A program made the translations under genes and the position numbers. A DNA stretch of 64,000 nt from the NCBI GenBank assembly GCA_027924585.1, contig BSBM01000712.1, positions 1,374,001-1,438,000 of the forward strand. The letters are read 5' to 3'. The notes beneath the pieces are model-generated. The model saw nothing but the letters and a program-made list of their open reading frames with translations. It searched no databases and was not told where the DNA came from. The DNA comes from Larix kaempferi. Taxonomy: Eukaryota; Streptophyta; Pinopsida; Pinales; Pinaceae. Shown piece after piece: positions 1 to 12,351 of the stretch; the first letter of the stretch is position 1; every line of letters begins with the position of its first letter.

Positions 1-1074
1 TATTAATTTTTCTTATTTTCTTTCAATTTCTCTTTTGTCCTACTTCCTTAACTCGTGAAACACACTATTAATGTTTCTTCCATAACTTTTTCAATTCTCA
101 ATCATTTAAAAAAAAAATTGTATGGTGCACAAGAGGACACTAACCTCCATGTTCTATGAAAAACCCATTTCAAGATTTTTGCATTAAGACCTTCACAGGC
201 TCTACCCACAAAAGAGGTACTATTTTCGAGGTTTGATCACTTAGACAATTATAAAAAAATTATAAAATTACTAATTTAATTTTCGAAAAATAATGACACA
301 CAAGTGCTATGTGTTCTCTACATGCATGCCGATTTTTGTAGCTTGATTCCTTCATTTAGGCCCCTCAAAGGCTCTACCCACAAAAACATATACCTTATCA
401 TTTGCTTGAAAAATAAAAAGTGTGTATTAGGAAAAATGAAACTTGACATAGCTATGCAAATTTTCAATACATAAAAGTTATATATTCGGAAACGTGATTC
501 AATTTCCTACATTTCATATTTTTTACTCAATGCAAGATATTTTGCGTAAGTAGCTCAAAAAATCCAAGTAAGTTGAGGGATGCTTGCTTTTTCAGTTTTC
601 TATTGCATCTAACGTGCCAAAAGTGACCCTCATTAGCTTGCACTGACCCTGTATAGATGTGACATTTCAAAAATTATTACAAGAAGACATCATCAACATA
701 TAACATGCACCTCATAAGATTTCTTTGTTAACAAAATCAACAAGTGAAACAAAGTAATGAATAGATAATTCATACTTTAGGCCATGATGCATGCATTTAT
801 CAAAAGAAAACCATGATACATTTTGGGTTCATCAAAGGAAACCCATATGACATTGTGGGGAAAATCCCTTGAAATTTGTGCAAATGTACCAACGTGTGAA
901 ACATTAACTTTAGCGCATTCAAAGATTCGCAAGCAAATTTTGGCTCCAAGCAATTCAAATTGGCCTTCTTCACATGCTTGGGAATTCAATAGCCCCATAA
1001 TTGTACCTTGATGTCACTTCATGGGAGGGAGCATTCACATGAAGAACTAGTTGCTTGTGGACCACCATTTGGCT

Positions 1075-1082
1075 TATAAAAG
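1075..1082 (+). promoter_or_regulatory. TATA-like box of unknown owner
   Basis: TATAAAAG lies in a context like a plant promoter or the R start of an LTR, with a C/T-rich stretch about 60-130 bp downstream. No open reading frame of note follows, so it may be a relic of a solo LTR. This is a motif match only. Confidence 0.25.
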
Positions 1083-1427
1083 AAATCCATGAGCATGCAT
1101 TTCATAAGGAGAAATCAAGAGAAAAGTTATTCTGCAATAATCTATTTGAAAGAACCATCTTTCATTCTCATTCTCATCATCAATTGCTATTCCAAGCTCA
1201 CTTAATTTCTTCCTCAAGAAGATAGTATTTTCCCTTCAACATTCCAAGTTAGTTAGCAAGCAATTTGAGAGAGAATAAAGGACCCTCCTAAAGGGAGTAT
1301 TGGCTATCATTTGCAAGCAACATTTTCCTAGCTGACATCATTGTATTCAAGATTTTTCAATGGACATATACATTTGGTTGAAGCTCACATCCTGTTTTGA
1401 AGGATTTCACATTGTGTGAGATTGCTC

Positions 1428-1611
1428 GAAGGGGCTTTCAGACCCAATGTATTAGCAATTTTAAGGTCGACGTTTTGGACTAGCGATACACGGTCCTTCT
1501 TCTATGCTTTTCATTGTTCCATATTTCCTATATCCTGATGATGGACCATGCATTGATGGTCCAAAATGTCGACCTTAAAATTGCTAACATAGTGAATCTG
1601 AAAGTCCCTTC
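1428..1611. repeat. Foldback with 53-bp arms
   Basis: The left arm 1428-1480 and right arm 1559-1611 are near-perfect reverse complements over 53 bp; both contain GCAATTTTAAGGTCGAC or its complement. They are separated by a 78-bp loop. No coding sequence overlaps it. It could be a small foldback/MITE-type element or the source of a hairpin transcript. No clear target duplication was found. Confidence 0.7.
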
Positions 1612-1890
1612 AAGTAAGTTCATCTCCTTGTTGTGCTTTTTGTCATTTATGTAAGTTTTATCTTTCAAGTAGCTATTATATGTGTTGTTATTTCTTTAAT
1701 AACTCTAACATTGTTGATTGGACTTACTAACCACTCATTTCACTTGTTTCCTTGCTTGCAACCTACAAGGGAAGGAAGAATTGCCCACACTTGGGTCATT
1801 TTTCGCACAATAGTTACCTCCCCTTTGAACTTCTTGAGCACAAACAATTGAATGATGGTTTCCTCTATGCATCAATCTCACACATTATTC

Positions 1891-2335
1891 TTGATTTGAA
1901 CCTTGCATCCTACGAGCATGACCATTACTAGCATGACCATTTGATAGAAGAATCATTGGTACAACACAAAACATTGACCATCTTGCACTTACAGCACTTT
2001 ACCCTTATTCTCACCTCTACCAATTCACACAATACACAACGTTTACGTTTACAATAATAATGAGTCATATCTTTCATTGTGGGATGATCCACCAATTCAA
2101 TTATAGTCAAGGTACAACACTTGATTTAAGCCTTTCATCCTACTATCATGACCATTTGATAGCGAAATTATTGATAAAGCACAAAACATCGACCATCTTG
2201 CACTTTAACCCTATTCTCACCTTTGCCCATTCCCACAATATACAACGTTTACTTTTACAATAACAATGAGTGATGAGTGATATATTCCACTGTGGGATGA
2301 TCAACCAAGTCAAATGTAATCAAGATACCATTAAG
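1891..2335. repeat. Tandem duplication, about 215 bp
   Basis: Two diverged copies follow one another, 1891-2120 and 2121-2335. Both begin TTGATTT, carry CATGACCATTTGATAG, then CAACGTTTAC and a GTGGGATGATC segment near the end. The first copy has about 15 extra bases. No coding function is visible. Confidence 0.65.
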
Positions 2336-2783
2336 TATTGGCACAAGTAAAAACCCAATCCTATCCTCCTAAATTTAAGCCACCTAACTTGTTTCGAGAC
2401 CGTCACAAAGACTAGGATATTAAATGAAGACAAAGGCATCAAGCCAAAAGAGAACAACCATTGCAATTAACCCACACATAGGAGATGGCCTACCTTTTTT
2501 TTGTATTTCTCATTATCATGAACATGGACAAGGAATAACCACAATTGGATACCTTAACTCTTCTTCCATTCCCATTTACATGGGTATAGACCTCTTATTC
2601 TGCACCCAGGAAGCGGCCTTCATATTCTAATTAAATATACCTAAAATACTTATTTTAAATGAATATACTTATCCCAAGGTACGCATGCAACATGTAGGAA
2701 GCGAGAGCATACAGACCGTCCGTCCTGAACATGAATCCAGACACGTAGAACAGCAGAAGCCAATAATGGAGCCGGCGAACTGC

Positions 2784-4327
2784 TCAAGGGAAAAGAAACT
2801 TTGGGTCAGTCTCCAGGGCAGCCATGAAACGAGGCATCAGGCAAATCTCTACATCCACGCCGCCTCCTCCTTCCCTCTCCGGATATGCAGACATTTTGCC
2901 ATCAAATTTGTTTGCCCACCCACTTCTTACGCAAACCGGCCTTCCCCATCCAAAATCGTTGTCGTACATTGGAAATCTTGGAGAACTTCCCATCATCACA
3001 CTGTTATCGCAGATGGTTCTATCCAGCTTCAGGACGGTCGGGCACTGCTTATATTTTTGCAGCCCCGCCCTGATGTTTCCATCTCGGTGTGGCCATATGA
3101 TTCGGTGCAGCAACGACGCCGCGGAAGAGATATCGCAGCCCAGGAGCTCCCCTGCCGTGACTGTGGTGCTAACGATTTGGATGGCGTTGCCGAAATAAGA
3201 ATAAGGCAATGGAGCTATCAATCTGGGTCGGCAGTTCACTGCGAGCTTGAAGGTCGTGGTCTCGTGGGGAGGCAGGCCACGAGCCCGTGTGATGGCCTGC
3301 CATATGTGGGCAGAGAGTGCTTGGAAAGAGGATATTATAATTCGCTCCTTTGAATTATTCCGATTAGCTCTGTCCTTTAGCCTCGAGATCGTCTCCTTGC
3401 TGAAGTGATATATTTTTTCGCTCAGACCAGGCGGGCAGAATTTGTCGAGCGTTTGTGTTGTAGGCAGGTTCAGAGATATACGGGAGCCTTTTATGTCGAA
3501 ACACCGACTGTGAAGAGGTAAGTGAGAGATTGTGGGCAGTCCTCTGCAGAGATCCGCCCATGAGTTTATGAAATGCCAGAGTGAAGTACCGTCTACGACT
3601 GCGTGGTTGATTGTGAAGCCTATCGCGACTCCATCTCTCAGCTTCGTTACCTGATCATAATCCAAATTAGAAAGCAAGAATTAGAACAGAAACAGAAAAT
3701 CAGTGAGTTCGTTCCCTGGTCAAAATAAGTTAAAATTTTCATAAAACAAATGGAAAGAGAGGTATACTGCCTAGATGAAAATGATTGGAATTTGGGACAA
3801 AGCCTAAATATACAAATTTGGGACAAAAGCCTAAATATAGAATTTTAGGATTTAGAAGAGCATGAACTCACCTGGACCACCAGCAAAGGCAGAAAATGAC
3901 CGTTAAGGTTGTTAGCGCCATCGAGGGCAAACAACTGCCGAACGACCGGACCGATATCCGGCCCCATTATTTCTTGAATCCCGACATCTGGGGCGAATGC
4001 TTCGATCAAATCCGCGCCGGCATCGTTACAGTCGATATACACAACACCATCCGAAGAAGTGAGCAGCCTTCCCGCCAACGGGTAGAAGTAGACGAGGGCT
4101 TCCGAGAGGCTCTTCTTGAGAAGCTCCACCAATGGAACGAAATACTGATCGGCGTAGGGCATGTCGTATAAAAGGCCTTTTTGAATGTAATCACAGCCGA
4201 GCATCTGCAAATCGGAAGGACAGAGTTTGCATTGCTGGGGCTGTGAGGGGCGGGCCGGGATTACTGTTGATTTTCGGTTCAGGCGGACCACTGGGTGGCT
4301 CGAGGGGATATGGGCTACCGCAGACAT
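2784..4327 (-). CDS. BAHD-family acyltransferase, two exons (4327-3872, 3650-2784)
   Basis: BAHD enzymes move an acyl group from acyl-CoA to an alcohol or amine in the cytosol. Exon 1 encodes 152 residues and exon 2 encodes 288, giving 440 in all, a normal full length for the family (about 430-460). The intron is 3871-3651, phase 0, with donor CAG|GTGAGT and acceptor ATCAG|GTAACG. Splicing joins ...LLVVQ to VTKLRDG..., the usual family sequence just before the active site. The catalytic HxxxD motif is H168-AVV-D172 and the structural DFGWG motif is 384-388, in the usual order and spacing. From memory the protein is closest to the Arabidopsis At3g50280-like group (matching stretches around DYIQKGLL, QVTKLRDGV and NHAVVDG), whose substrates are mostly unknown, so no product is named. 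The start at 4327 is the first Met of the conserved N-terminus and lies 54 bp from a TATA box. No frameshift or stop was seen; the gene looks functional. Confidence 0.93.
3651..3871 (-). other. Intron of the BAHD gene
   Basis: A 221-bp GT-AG intron with a consensus donor (GTGAGT, on the plus strand ACTCAC at 3866-3871) and acceptor CAG ending at 3651. It is A/T-rich compared with the exons and contains stops in the reading frame. It lies just before the HxxxD motif. Confidence 0.88.
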
Positions 4328-4380
4328 GGCGAAAGATTAAAAGCTTTCAACGATTGTAATTTGGATGAGAAATGCACCCA

Positions 4381-4434
4381 TTATATAGGCGAAACCAATA
4401 GACTGTAGATCCACGGGGAGGATGCGAGACCAAT
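4381..4434 (-). promoter_or_regulatory. BAHD core promoter: TATA box and two CCAAT boxes
   Basis: Reading the minus strand, TATATAA (4387-4381) lies 54 bp before the ATG, so the leader would be only about 20-30 nt. Two CCAAT boxes in reverse orientation lie upstream at 4395-4399 and 4430-4434, each preceded by AGAC or AAAC. Motif spacing agrees with a plant core promoter; activity is inferred. Confidence 0.6.
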
Positions 4435-4700
4435 AGGTAAAGAGCAAACGTATGATAGAAATATATTATACAGGCATTTTCACAAATAAAAATAATTGAG
4501 ACATCTAAGTTCAGTGCATGGAAGAGTGTTTCTTTTGAGGTTTAGGAAGATTTTTACAACAATACAAAGATCAACGTGGAATGATGTTTATAAAGGTTTT
4601 AACATAGAATTTGATCGAATATTTGGTCCAAAAATTTGACTTTCAAATGGAAAGGGAAAAAAAATTACTACGAAATACGAAATTAAAAAGCAAGGAAAGA

Positions 4701-4802
4701 AAGTTTTACTACAAAATTAAAATGCTTCTAGGATATATAAATATATTTTTAAAGTTTTACTACAAAATTAAAATTCTTCCGGGATATATAAATATATTTA
4801 AA
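4701..4802. repeat. Tandem duplication, 51-bp unit
   Basis: Two copies start at 4701 and 4752, each beginning AAGTTTTACTACAAAATTAA and ending in GGATATATAAATATATTT. They differ by a few substitutions. Confidence 0.8.
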
Positions 4803-5504
4803 TTAGCAAGTATTAATTTTAATAATATGGTTTATATAGATTGATTAGTATATTAACCATATTTAAATTGGAGTTTTTTGGGACTCTAATGGAAAGATGC
4901 TAGTTCCTTTTTTCTTAAGGTATTGGAAGGGAAACTAATAATCAAGCAAAATTGTGTTGAAAGGATTCATTGGCATCTCAACCAAATGAAAGAAAATAAT
5001 CTCTTGCATGTTTGAAAGTGTAATGACTTCATTGTTAATCATTTAGTGAATGAAGGTACAAAGTTGGACAAGAAGGTCTTTATCCAAAATGGAGTCCACC
5101 ATAATCAAAGGTGACTCCTTTAGACAAGTTTATTTATGGAGGGTGCTAGAAGTTATATTCCAATCCTCAATCTATCAATCTATATGTAATTGTGAGTCTC
5201 AACTTAGATATTAGTTGGCTTTAATGGAAAGTGTTTCAAGAAACCCTAACCTAATAGCAAGGAAATTACCTCCAAGAGAAAGGCTTGTAACCTTCCTCTA
5301 AGGCTAGGGTTTGGGGTAACATCCATTAAAACCCTAAGTTTGTCCATTTTCTCTACATCAAACCCTAGTTTGAATTTTTGTAAATATTATTGCTACGTTA
5401 AACTTGCATTTTCATGTGTAATTTTACATTTACATGGTAGAATTAGGGTTAGAATTAGCTCTGCAATTTTATAACAAAACCCCCCCCAAAAAAATAAAAT
5501 CATT

Positions 5505-5870
5505 TTTTGGCCTCCCTAAAATTTCAAATTTCAGCCCGAAAATCTCGACCGCAAAAGTCTCGCGGTCCTAAATTTTAGGGATCCCAAAATTTTGGCCCTA
5601 AATTCCCGTGGTCCTAAATTATCGCGGACCTAGAAATTCTCGTGGTCCCAAAATATCGCCCCTAAATTTTGGAGGCCCTAAAATATTGCCCCTAAATTCT
5701 CGCTGCCCTAAAATTTTGGTTCTAAAACTCAGCACTAAATTATCGCGGCCCTAAGTTCTCGTGACCCCAAAATTTCGGCCCTAAATTTTTGCAGCCCTAA
5801 AGTCTCGTCCCTAAATTCTTACGACCTCAAAATTTGGCCCTAAATTCTCGCAGCCCTAAAGTTTCGTACA
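5505..5870. repeat. Degenerate minisatellite carrying CCCTAAA
   Basis: About a dozen irregular units of 15-35 bp, each built from CCCTAAA or TCCTAAA followed by ATTCTCGCGG-like or ATTTTGG-like words. CCCTAAA is the plant telomere heptamer, but here the copies are spaced and mixed with other sequence, so this is an interstitial minisatellite and not a telomere. Confidence 0.75.
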
Positions 5871-6929
5871 TGAAATCCTCATCCTGTCTTTTTTAACCCA
5901 AAACAAACCTGCAAAACTGCCAAAACTACTATACAAGCACCATCCTAACTCTCTATTACTCTATGTTTGACTCCATTAGAGGCACTGATCTATGCTTTAA
6001 GGTGTTTGGAAGGAATTTGGCATCTACTTGGCAGGTACATTAAAGGGCTCTCCCCTTGGGACAACATTGGATCCCGAAGAAGTTAGGAGATTGGACAAAG
6101 GTGGCAACAGTCCAAGTTTCTTATGTGATTGCCTTTCACTTGCAAGCCTAGCCTACTAGTTTGAACGGTAATAGAAAGCAAGGGAGCTAGAGCACTCACT
6201 CGTGTGCTTAACTCCCTCCTTTGAGTGCTTCTCTTCTTGCATGATAATTCCTTTATGGCCCTTTCTCGACCTATTTCCTATAATGGTGGGTTATTTTCAG
6301 TAGGCATTTGCAAGGGTGTGATGGGATTGAAAATGCAAAGAAGGAAGGATGTAATTGGTTATGATGGTGGGTGCTCAACCTCCCCTTCCTAAGTAGAGAA
6401 AATCTGTAAGGTTTGTCATTTCTTCTATGCTTTGTTAGGAAACGGTATACGAAAGGCATTTTCTTTTGGCTTTGGTTTTGAGGTAGTTCCTATGGCCTCT
6501 CTATCGAGGCTTTTTTGTTTTGGTTCTTTATCCATACAAGAAGGGACCTATATATCTTATGGGAGGGGAAACATTACCTCTTTAGGAGTCTTCTATTATT
6601 AGGAATGGGCATGCATTCAAATTGGGGTGCACCTAGAGGAGAAGGTTTGCATGAAGTTTTGTTAGAATAGTTTATTCAGAGTTGTTAACTTGCACTGAGG
6701 ATAGTGATTATTCACTACTATTTGAGAAAGGAGGATGATTCATCATTTTTATTTAAAGAAAACCCAACCACCTAAAATATTCATGATCCATAAAGAGGTA
6801 GGCATTCACTCATGCCACATGCCTCTCATTATTTTGGGTTATCTCCTTTGCTTACATCCCAATGAACTCTTAACCAATCACAAGTAATTTTAGGTCTATT
6901 CCAAACTAGGTTCTACACACTTAGCAATA

Positions 6930-7125
6930 GGTTTTTGGAAGGTTTCTTAGTTTGTTTCTTTTTAGATTTTTTTAATTAAGTGAATGGTGTGGAGTAGTGT
7001 TGGAATTTTAAAACAAAATTGGGTTTTGGAATGTTCCTTAGTTTGTTTTTTTTTAGATTTTTTTAATTCACTTAATGGTGTGGAGTAGAATTTATCAAAA
7101 TTATTAATTTGAACAATTATATCTT
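6930..7125. repeat. Tandem duplication, 91-bp unit
   Basis: Two copies share CTTAGTTTGTTT (starting 6946 and 7037) and TTTAATT followed by AATGGTGTGGAGTAG. The period is 91 bp. No function is visible. Confidence 0.75.
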
Positions 7126-7657
7126 TTGTACTAATTTTAATAAACATTGATAATGATTAAATTAACTATCTTATAATGGAATTCGCTAATCATCCTAATC
7201 TTAGTATGCATAATTTCACACTGTATCAACATTGTGTATGTTCTTCTGGATTTGGCTATGTCAAAGTTTAACTATGACATTCTAATCCATAAGAACATAC
7301 ACAATAATCATTCTAAGTTTTGGACTTTTTGAGTAATTTTTGCCATAATCTAGCAACAAATCTTTGATATTGAAATCATTAGTTTTCATTGTTCAAATTA
7401 CATTTTTTATTGGAAAAATAAATTTAGCCTTCTCAAATACCCCTCAGTAAATTATACAATTTTAACAACTCCAACGAAATTTCATTTCAACTAATGGAAA
7501 AATGATCCAAAAATAGAATGCTTAGCTTACACATCTCTTATAATCTCTTATAATGAAAATTATCAAATTCCAATCCTAATTAAAAAAATAAAGTAAAGTT
7601 TTATTTGACATATTTTTATTCCACACACATATAATTACTTTTATTTTTTTATTAAAT

Positions 7658-7664
<7 letters not shown>

Positions 7665-7711
<47 letters not shown>
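7665..7711. repeat. (TA)n microsatellite
   Basis: An uninterrupted run of about 23 TA units in A/T-rich DNA. Confidence 0.95.
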
Positions 7712-7715
<4 letters not shown>

Positions 7716-10526
7716 ATTAATTTTTTTAAAAATAATTATAATTTTAAAATTTAATGATTTTATCTTTAATATTTCAATTTTCTTTTTTAACTTTAAAATT
7801 GTTATGTGACCTGGAGTCCAAACTAAGCTCAACCATTTGTTTTTAGATAAAGCCAAAAAAGTGTCATCTCAATGGCATGAGAGTGATAGTGAATTCAAAC
7901 TAAGTTCCACACCCTTTCAAACGATAATAATGGGACACTTAGTATTAGAATTCGAGTAGGATTGCAGTATCATCTGAATGCTACAACAATATGTTTCCAA
8001 GTACTCCCAAATGATAATACTTGCCAAATAGGATTAGAACTCCCAAATGATAATAATTGACAAATTAGGATTAGAATTCCAACCATGGTCTCACATCAAT
8101 GTGTGATGTGGTATAGTGTGATATATTAAGTGTATGCACTTTGAATTTCGATAATGACATAATTATTTTAATTTTAATTTCGATAGTGATGGTAAACATC
8201 TTTACAGACCTAAAAACATGAGTATAATGTTCCTTGGGACATCACACGTGCCACATCATTAGGTACGATACTCACTTTTTTACATTGTTCTTGGAGTGAT
8301 ATAGTACGTAAGTGCTAAACCATGAGAATCTCAAATGATCACAAGTTTTAAGTACCAAAATCCAACAATGTAACTCCCAATCAATAGTAAACATTTGATC
8401 AAGTTTGGTGATACAACATCAAGAAATATTTAGAGACGCATTTTTTAAATAAATAAATGTTATGAGTTATTAAAAACCATTATTAATCTTTTATTTTTTT
8501 AAATATAATTGACCAACATTGAAACGAAATGTTGAAAGATTAAAATCTCAATACCGATACTATCATATCATAATAGTTAAGTTGAAATTTATTATATACA
8601 TGATAATACTATTTTTTATAAATTTAACATATAGTTTATCATAAATCCATGTTGACATAAATGTGTGAGGTATTCAAAAATATTATAAAAAAGCTCGTGT
8701 GTAAATTTCTCATCGGTGACATACACCCCAATATCGTAAGATTCATCTCCTTAATGATACAAATTTGAAGATTCTTACCCTTTCTCTGCCTAGAGATCTA
8801 GTCTTTTTGTTCTTTGCAATTATTGGTGTCCAAAGGGCAACTTGACTTGCTTAAGATATCTTCTATGGTGGTCAGAGTTAGTGACCACCTGTCACCCCCT
8901 CTCATATGGTGATAGTGACTGGTACATGGAACTCATAGCAATAAAACAATTTAGCTAGATTTGAGTGCACGTCCACTTTTTATTTGTTGTCGACCCTTTA
9001 TTGGAGCTCTCATTCAATGGATTTAGTGGCGATGATATATAAAAGACAAACGTAAAGTTACATCCAGGAATAGTTGGTCCGTGAAATACTGCCATATTTG
9101 TATGTTATGCTTCGTCATTTTATCGATAAACTGGTCTCTAATTTCTCTTTTATAATATATAAAAATATGTTAGGTTTGGTTTTTTTTTTCAAACTTAATT
9201 AATTAGTATTGTCACTTAATTTGTTGGTAAACATTGATAGGTCACAAGTTAAGTGCCATAAATAACTTTTATTTTCCATAGAAAAAAATCATAATCTATT
9301 TATTAGTGCTATCACAAATGAGTGCTACAAATAACTTATCTGTTACTTGTTTTCCATGCGTAATTGTAATTACTCGTTATTTATGCCTTAGCTACATTTT
9401 ACCATCTAAAAGTTATCCATGTATCAGCTACCAATTATGCATGATTTATTTTTCTTTTATAATTATTTATTTCGAATTTGAAATAATTACCATAAAATCA
9501 ATTTCGACAATATACTTATCTCATCCTTGTGTAATCTAGGAAAAACACAAATACTAGTCCACCCCAAATTCTAAAATATAAACACTTATAAATATAAAAA
9601 TTATAGTTTTATTAAAAATATAAAATACTTCACCATAAAAAAATATTCATATTTGAAAACATTCAATCAATTTATAATAATTGTAAAAACACTACATCAT
9701 AAAACACTCAAACTACATCTAAATTAATTATTATTATACGTGTTAAAATTATACGTTTTTCATTAAAGGATAACTATATTAAGATATTGGGTTGGAAAAG
9801 AGTTGACTATAGATAAAGGGATATGTTAATGTAAAGTAAGTACACTAAAACTAAACTAAGTAATTTCATTAAAAATTAAAAAAATAATTTGAATAATAAA
9901 ATATTAAAATATATAAAAGTGTGGTCATAGTAAAATAAAATATTGATTTATAAGTATGTTAATTAATGAAAGCATAATAATTGTTAATATAAATAGTATA
10001 TTTTTATTAAATGATTTTGAAATTTTTTTAAATTTCATAAAATGAATTTAATAAGGTATAGGTTGTTTATAGATTTTTGAAAATGTTAAGTCGATCAAAA
10101 AACCTTTGAAACATATAAAAACATAGAAAAGCTATGTCTATAATACAATTTAATACTCAATTTTTACATCAAATTTATTATGTGAAATTTCATTGAAAAG
10201 TATACAAATCCAATTGTTTGGAATAAAAAATATCTTACACTCAATAGATCGTGAATAGATTTTTGGAATTTAATAACATTGCTGAGGTTGAAAAATTCTT
10301 CACCCAAAATGATTTAGTATGAGGACCTTAAGCTTTGATATGCACACCGATGTAATGATGGAAGCGCCAAATGGAACAAACAAAATAAGAGATGAGTTGG
10401 ATGCAAGCGTGTACCATTAACTTGGGTTCGTATTTTATTATAACTCGAGAGGTCATTTTAGCGATGAGCATGAAATGGCTGAATGTGTCGATAGATTCTA
10501 AGCAAGCATATGGGAAGAATATGAGG

Positions 10527-11854
10527 TGCAATGCCTTTGCCTAGCTGCAAGTGATGACTCCTCACTAACCTGACCATCGGTGAATTTGGGTACATGGGAA
10601 TTTAGATCGTTTGACACAACCAAGAGATGAATCGGTGCATTTGGGTACATTCAGGAGTACATAAGGCAATCGCAGGTAGTGATGGATCGAGCATGGGATC
10701 GAAGCTTTTAGCAATAAGGCATGCGATCAAGATGCTTCGGTAAGTTGACATTGGGCAAGGGGCTTTAACAATTGTTCAGAGGCTTCGGTAAGAAGAAAAG
10801 AGGAAGAAATGCCATTGGGTCCACTTGCCCAAGGTGTGGTGGTAAGACACCCCAACAAGCGCAAAATGGTTGCACACCACATTGGGAACATGTGGACGTA
10901 ATCGGGCACAATACTAAGGTTTGCTGACAAAGGGGCTCGAGCACATGACAAAGAATGGGAATAACACTTGGCAAAGGGAGTACACATGACGAAAGTGCAC
11001 CCAAGAGAAGGCATCGCACCCAAGTGCTGGAAATGTGGGTCAAAAAATCTACCAAAGGGCATCCATGGGAAAACCTTCATAAAAGTGTCTGCTTTCCTTG
11101 GGGTTTTCAAACGACATGCCACTTAGAAGATGTGTCGGCCAAGCAAACTTGGCCCCCCACTTATGAGGAAGAATAAAGTGACTCCTCATATATATATAAG
11201 TTGGGCACACAAGTCGCTGAGGCCTCAACCAAGGAACCAAGAAGAGACCAAGACATACCAAGTCATCCACCAAAGAGTTAAGGAAAAAATTTCTATGGTT
11301 GGAGGGTTATTGAGGTAGAGCGCCTAAGTGAAAACACATGTTATAGGTAGTAGGATTTTAGGAGACAGACATAGGATTGACAAATGGTTGTAGTGTTGGG
11401 TAGACATTGCCATAGGGTTATGTTTGTTGTATTTCAAGTAGCATGTTGAAGGTCGAACATCCCCCTTTGTAATTGAGGTTCCAGCCATTGCCTGAACCAC
11501 CCATTGTAACTTGTTCACTTCAATAAAGAGTTGTTAGTTTCCTATTTTGGGAACCCACCCAATATGTTATGTTGTGGTTGGTCTCTTTGTTGTCTATATG
11601 TTAATTTGGATAAGTAAAGAACATACACATCATAAGTTAAACGTCCAAGTGCAAGTTCGGAAAGGTTGTTGAGCACGATTAGACTAAACAATGGGTAGTT
11701 CATAGTGGAAGGTATGGGTATGCTATGAGTGAAGAAACGTAGTTCACCAAAGAATAACCTTGGGTGGTAAAGTCCTTAGGACGAAATCCAAGGGTTGCCG
11801 TAAAATTGTCTAAGTTTGAGCAAGCCTATGACACTAAGCTTTGGGTTTTTGACC
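10527..11854 (+). repeat. Element B 5' LTR
   Basis: About 1.33 kb. It aligns along its length with the 3' LTR at 54606-61794 (minus C2): shared words include GTGATGACTCCTCACTAACC near the start, GGTAAGACACCCC in the middle and AACTTGTTCACTTCAATAAA near the end. A TATA-like TATATATAA lies near 11190. The exact 3' edge (GACC against GACA in the 3' LTR) is uncertain by a base or two. Confidence 0.85.
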
Positions 11855-11856
11855 GA

Positions 11857-11870
11857 TGGTATCAAGGAAG
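11857..11870 (+). other. Element B primer-binding site
   Basis: TGGTATCAAGG just inside the 5' LTR resembles the complement of the 3' end of initiator tRNA-Met (TGGTATCAGAGC) and sits at the expected place. Confidence 0.65.
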
Positions 11871-12351
11871 GAAGTTTGTTGAAGTTAAGGTTTTAGTAGA
11901 AGGGTTTCCACAGTTGAAGAGAGAGTTGATAGGAAACACCAATGATATAATTTGTGTGCACACATCATTTGTTGCAAGAGCACTCAATGGTAGAGTGCCC
12001 AGAAAACAGTGTTGTCAGAAAATGGTGTGACATGAAAATAGAGTTCCCAAAAGACACGACGCCTAGAATGCATCAACATGCATAAGAAAAGATGTGCTCA
12101 TCTATAAAAGAATCCATCGACATCAACATGCATCAGTAGAGGTGTTCTCATTAGCAGAAGCATCCATCGCCAGTAGTGCACATTAGTAGAGTAGTGCCCA
12201 TTCTATTGGTAGAACAAATTTCATTATCATAACAACGACCGTCAACATGGAATCAAAAATGAAATTGCCAAAGGTAGCCAATAAGGAATGGTTGACACTT
12301 AAGGTACATATTTCTATTTTGGATTGTAGGTGAGAATAGTCATAGAAAAAG

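Larger units (their letters stand above)
1..2783. other. Host intergenic DNA, left flank
   Basis: No gene is supported here; the short ORFs have no recognisable domain or biased composition. It contains a diverged duplication of about 170 bp (the phrase GGCTCTACCCACAAAA occurs near 200 and again near 370), a TATA-like site at 1075-1082 followed by a pyrimidine-rich leader that could be the remains of an LTR promoter, a foldback (1428-1611) and a 215-bp duplication (1891-2335), the last two listed separately. Confidence 0.6.
4440..10521. other. Host intergenic DNA between the BAHD gene and the repeat stack
   Basis: A/T-rich DNA with no supported gene. It holds several small tandem duplications (51 bp at 4701-4802, 91 bp at 6930-7125, about 36 bp at 8003-8080), a CCCTAAA-based minisatellite (5505-5870), a TA microsatellite and long A/T-rich stretches from 8400 to 10250. 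AAACCCTA elements also occur near 5244, 5330 and 5362. Confidence 0.6.

Noticed and set aside
1428-1611. MicroRNA precursor
   Set aside because: The arms are far longer and more perfect than is typical, and no mature product can be judged from sequence alone.
2685-3353. Long plus-strand open frame over the BAHD gene
   Set aside because: It is antisense to exon 2, whose motifs and splice sites are clear.
5505-5870. True telomere or chromosome end
   Set aside because: CCCTAAA is never in uninterrupted tandem; the words are spaced and mixed with other sequence.
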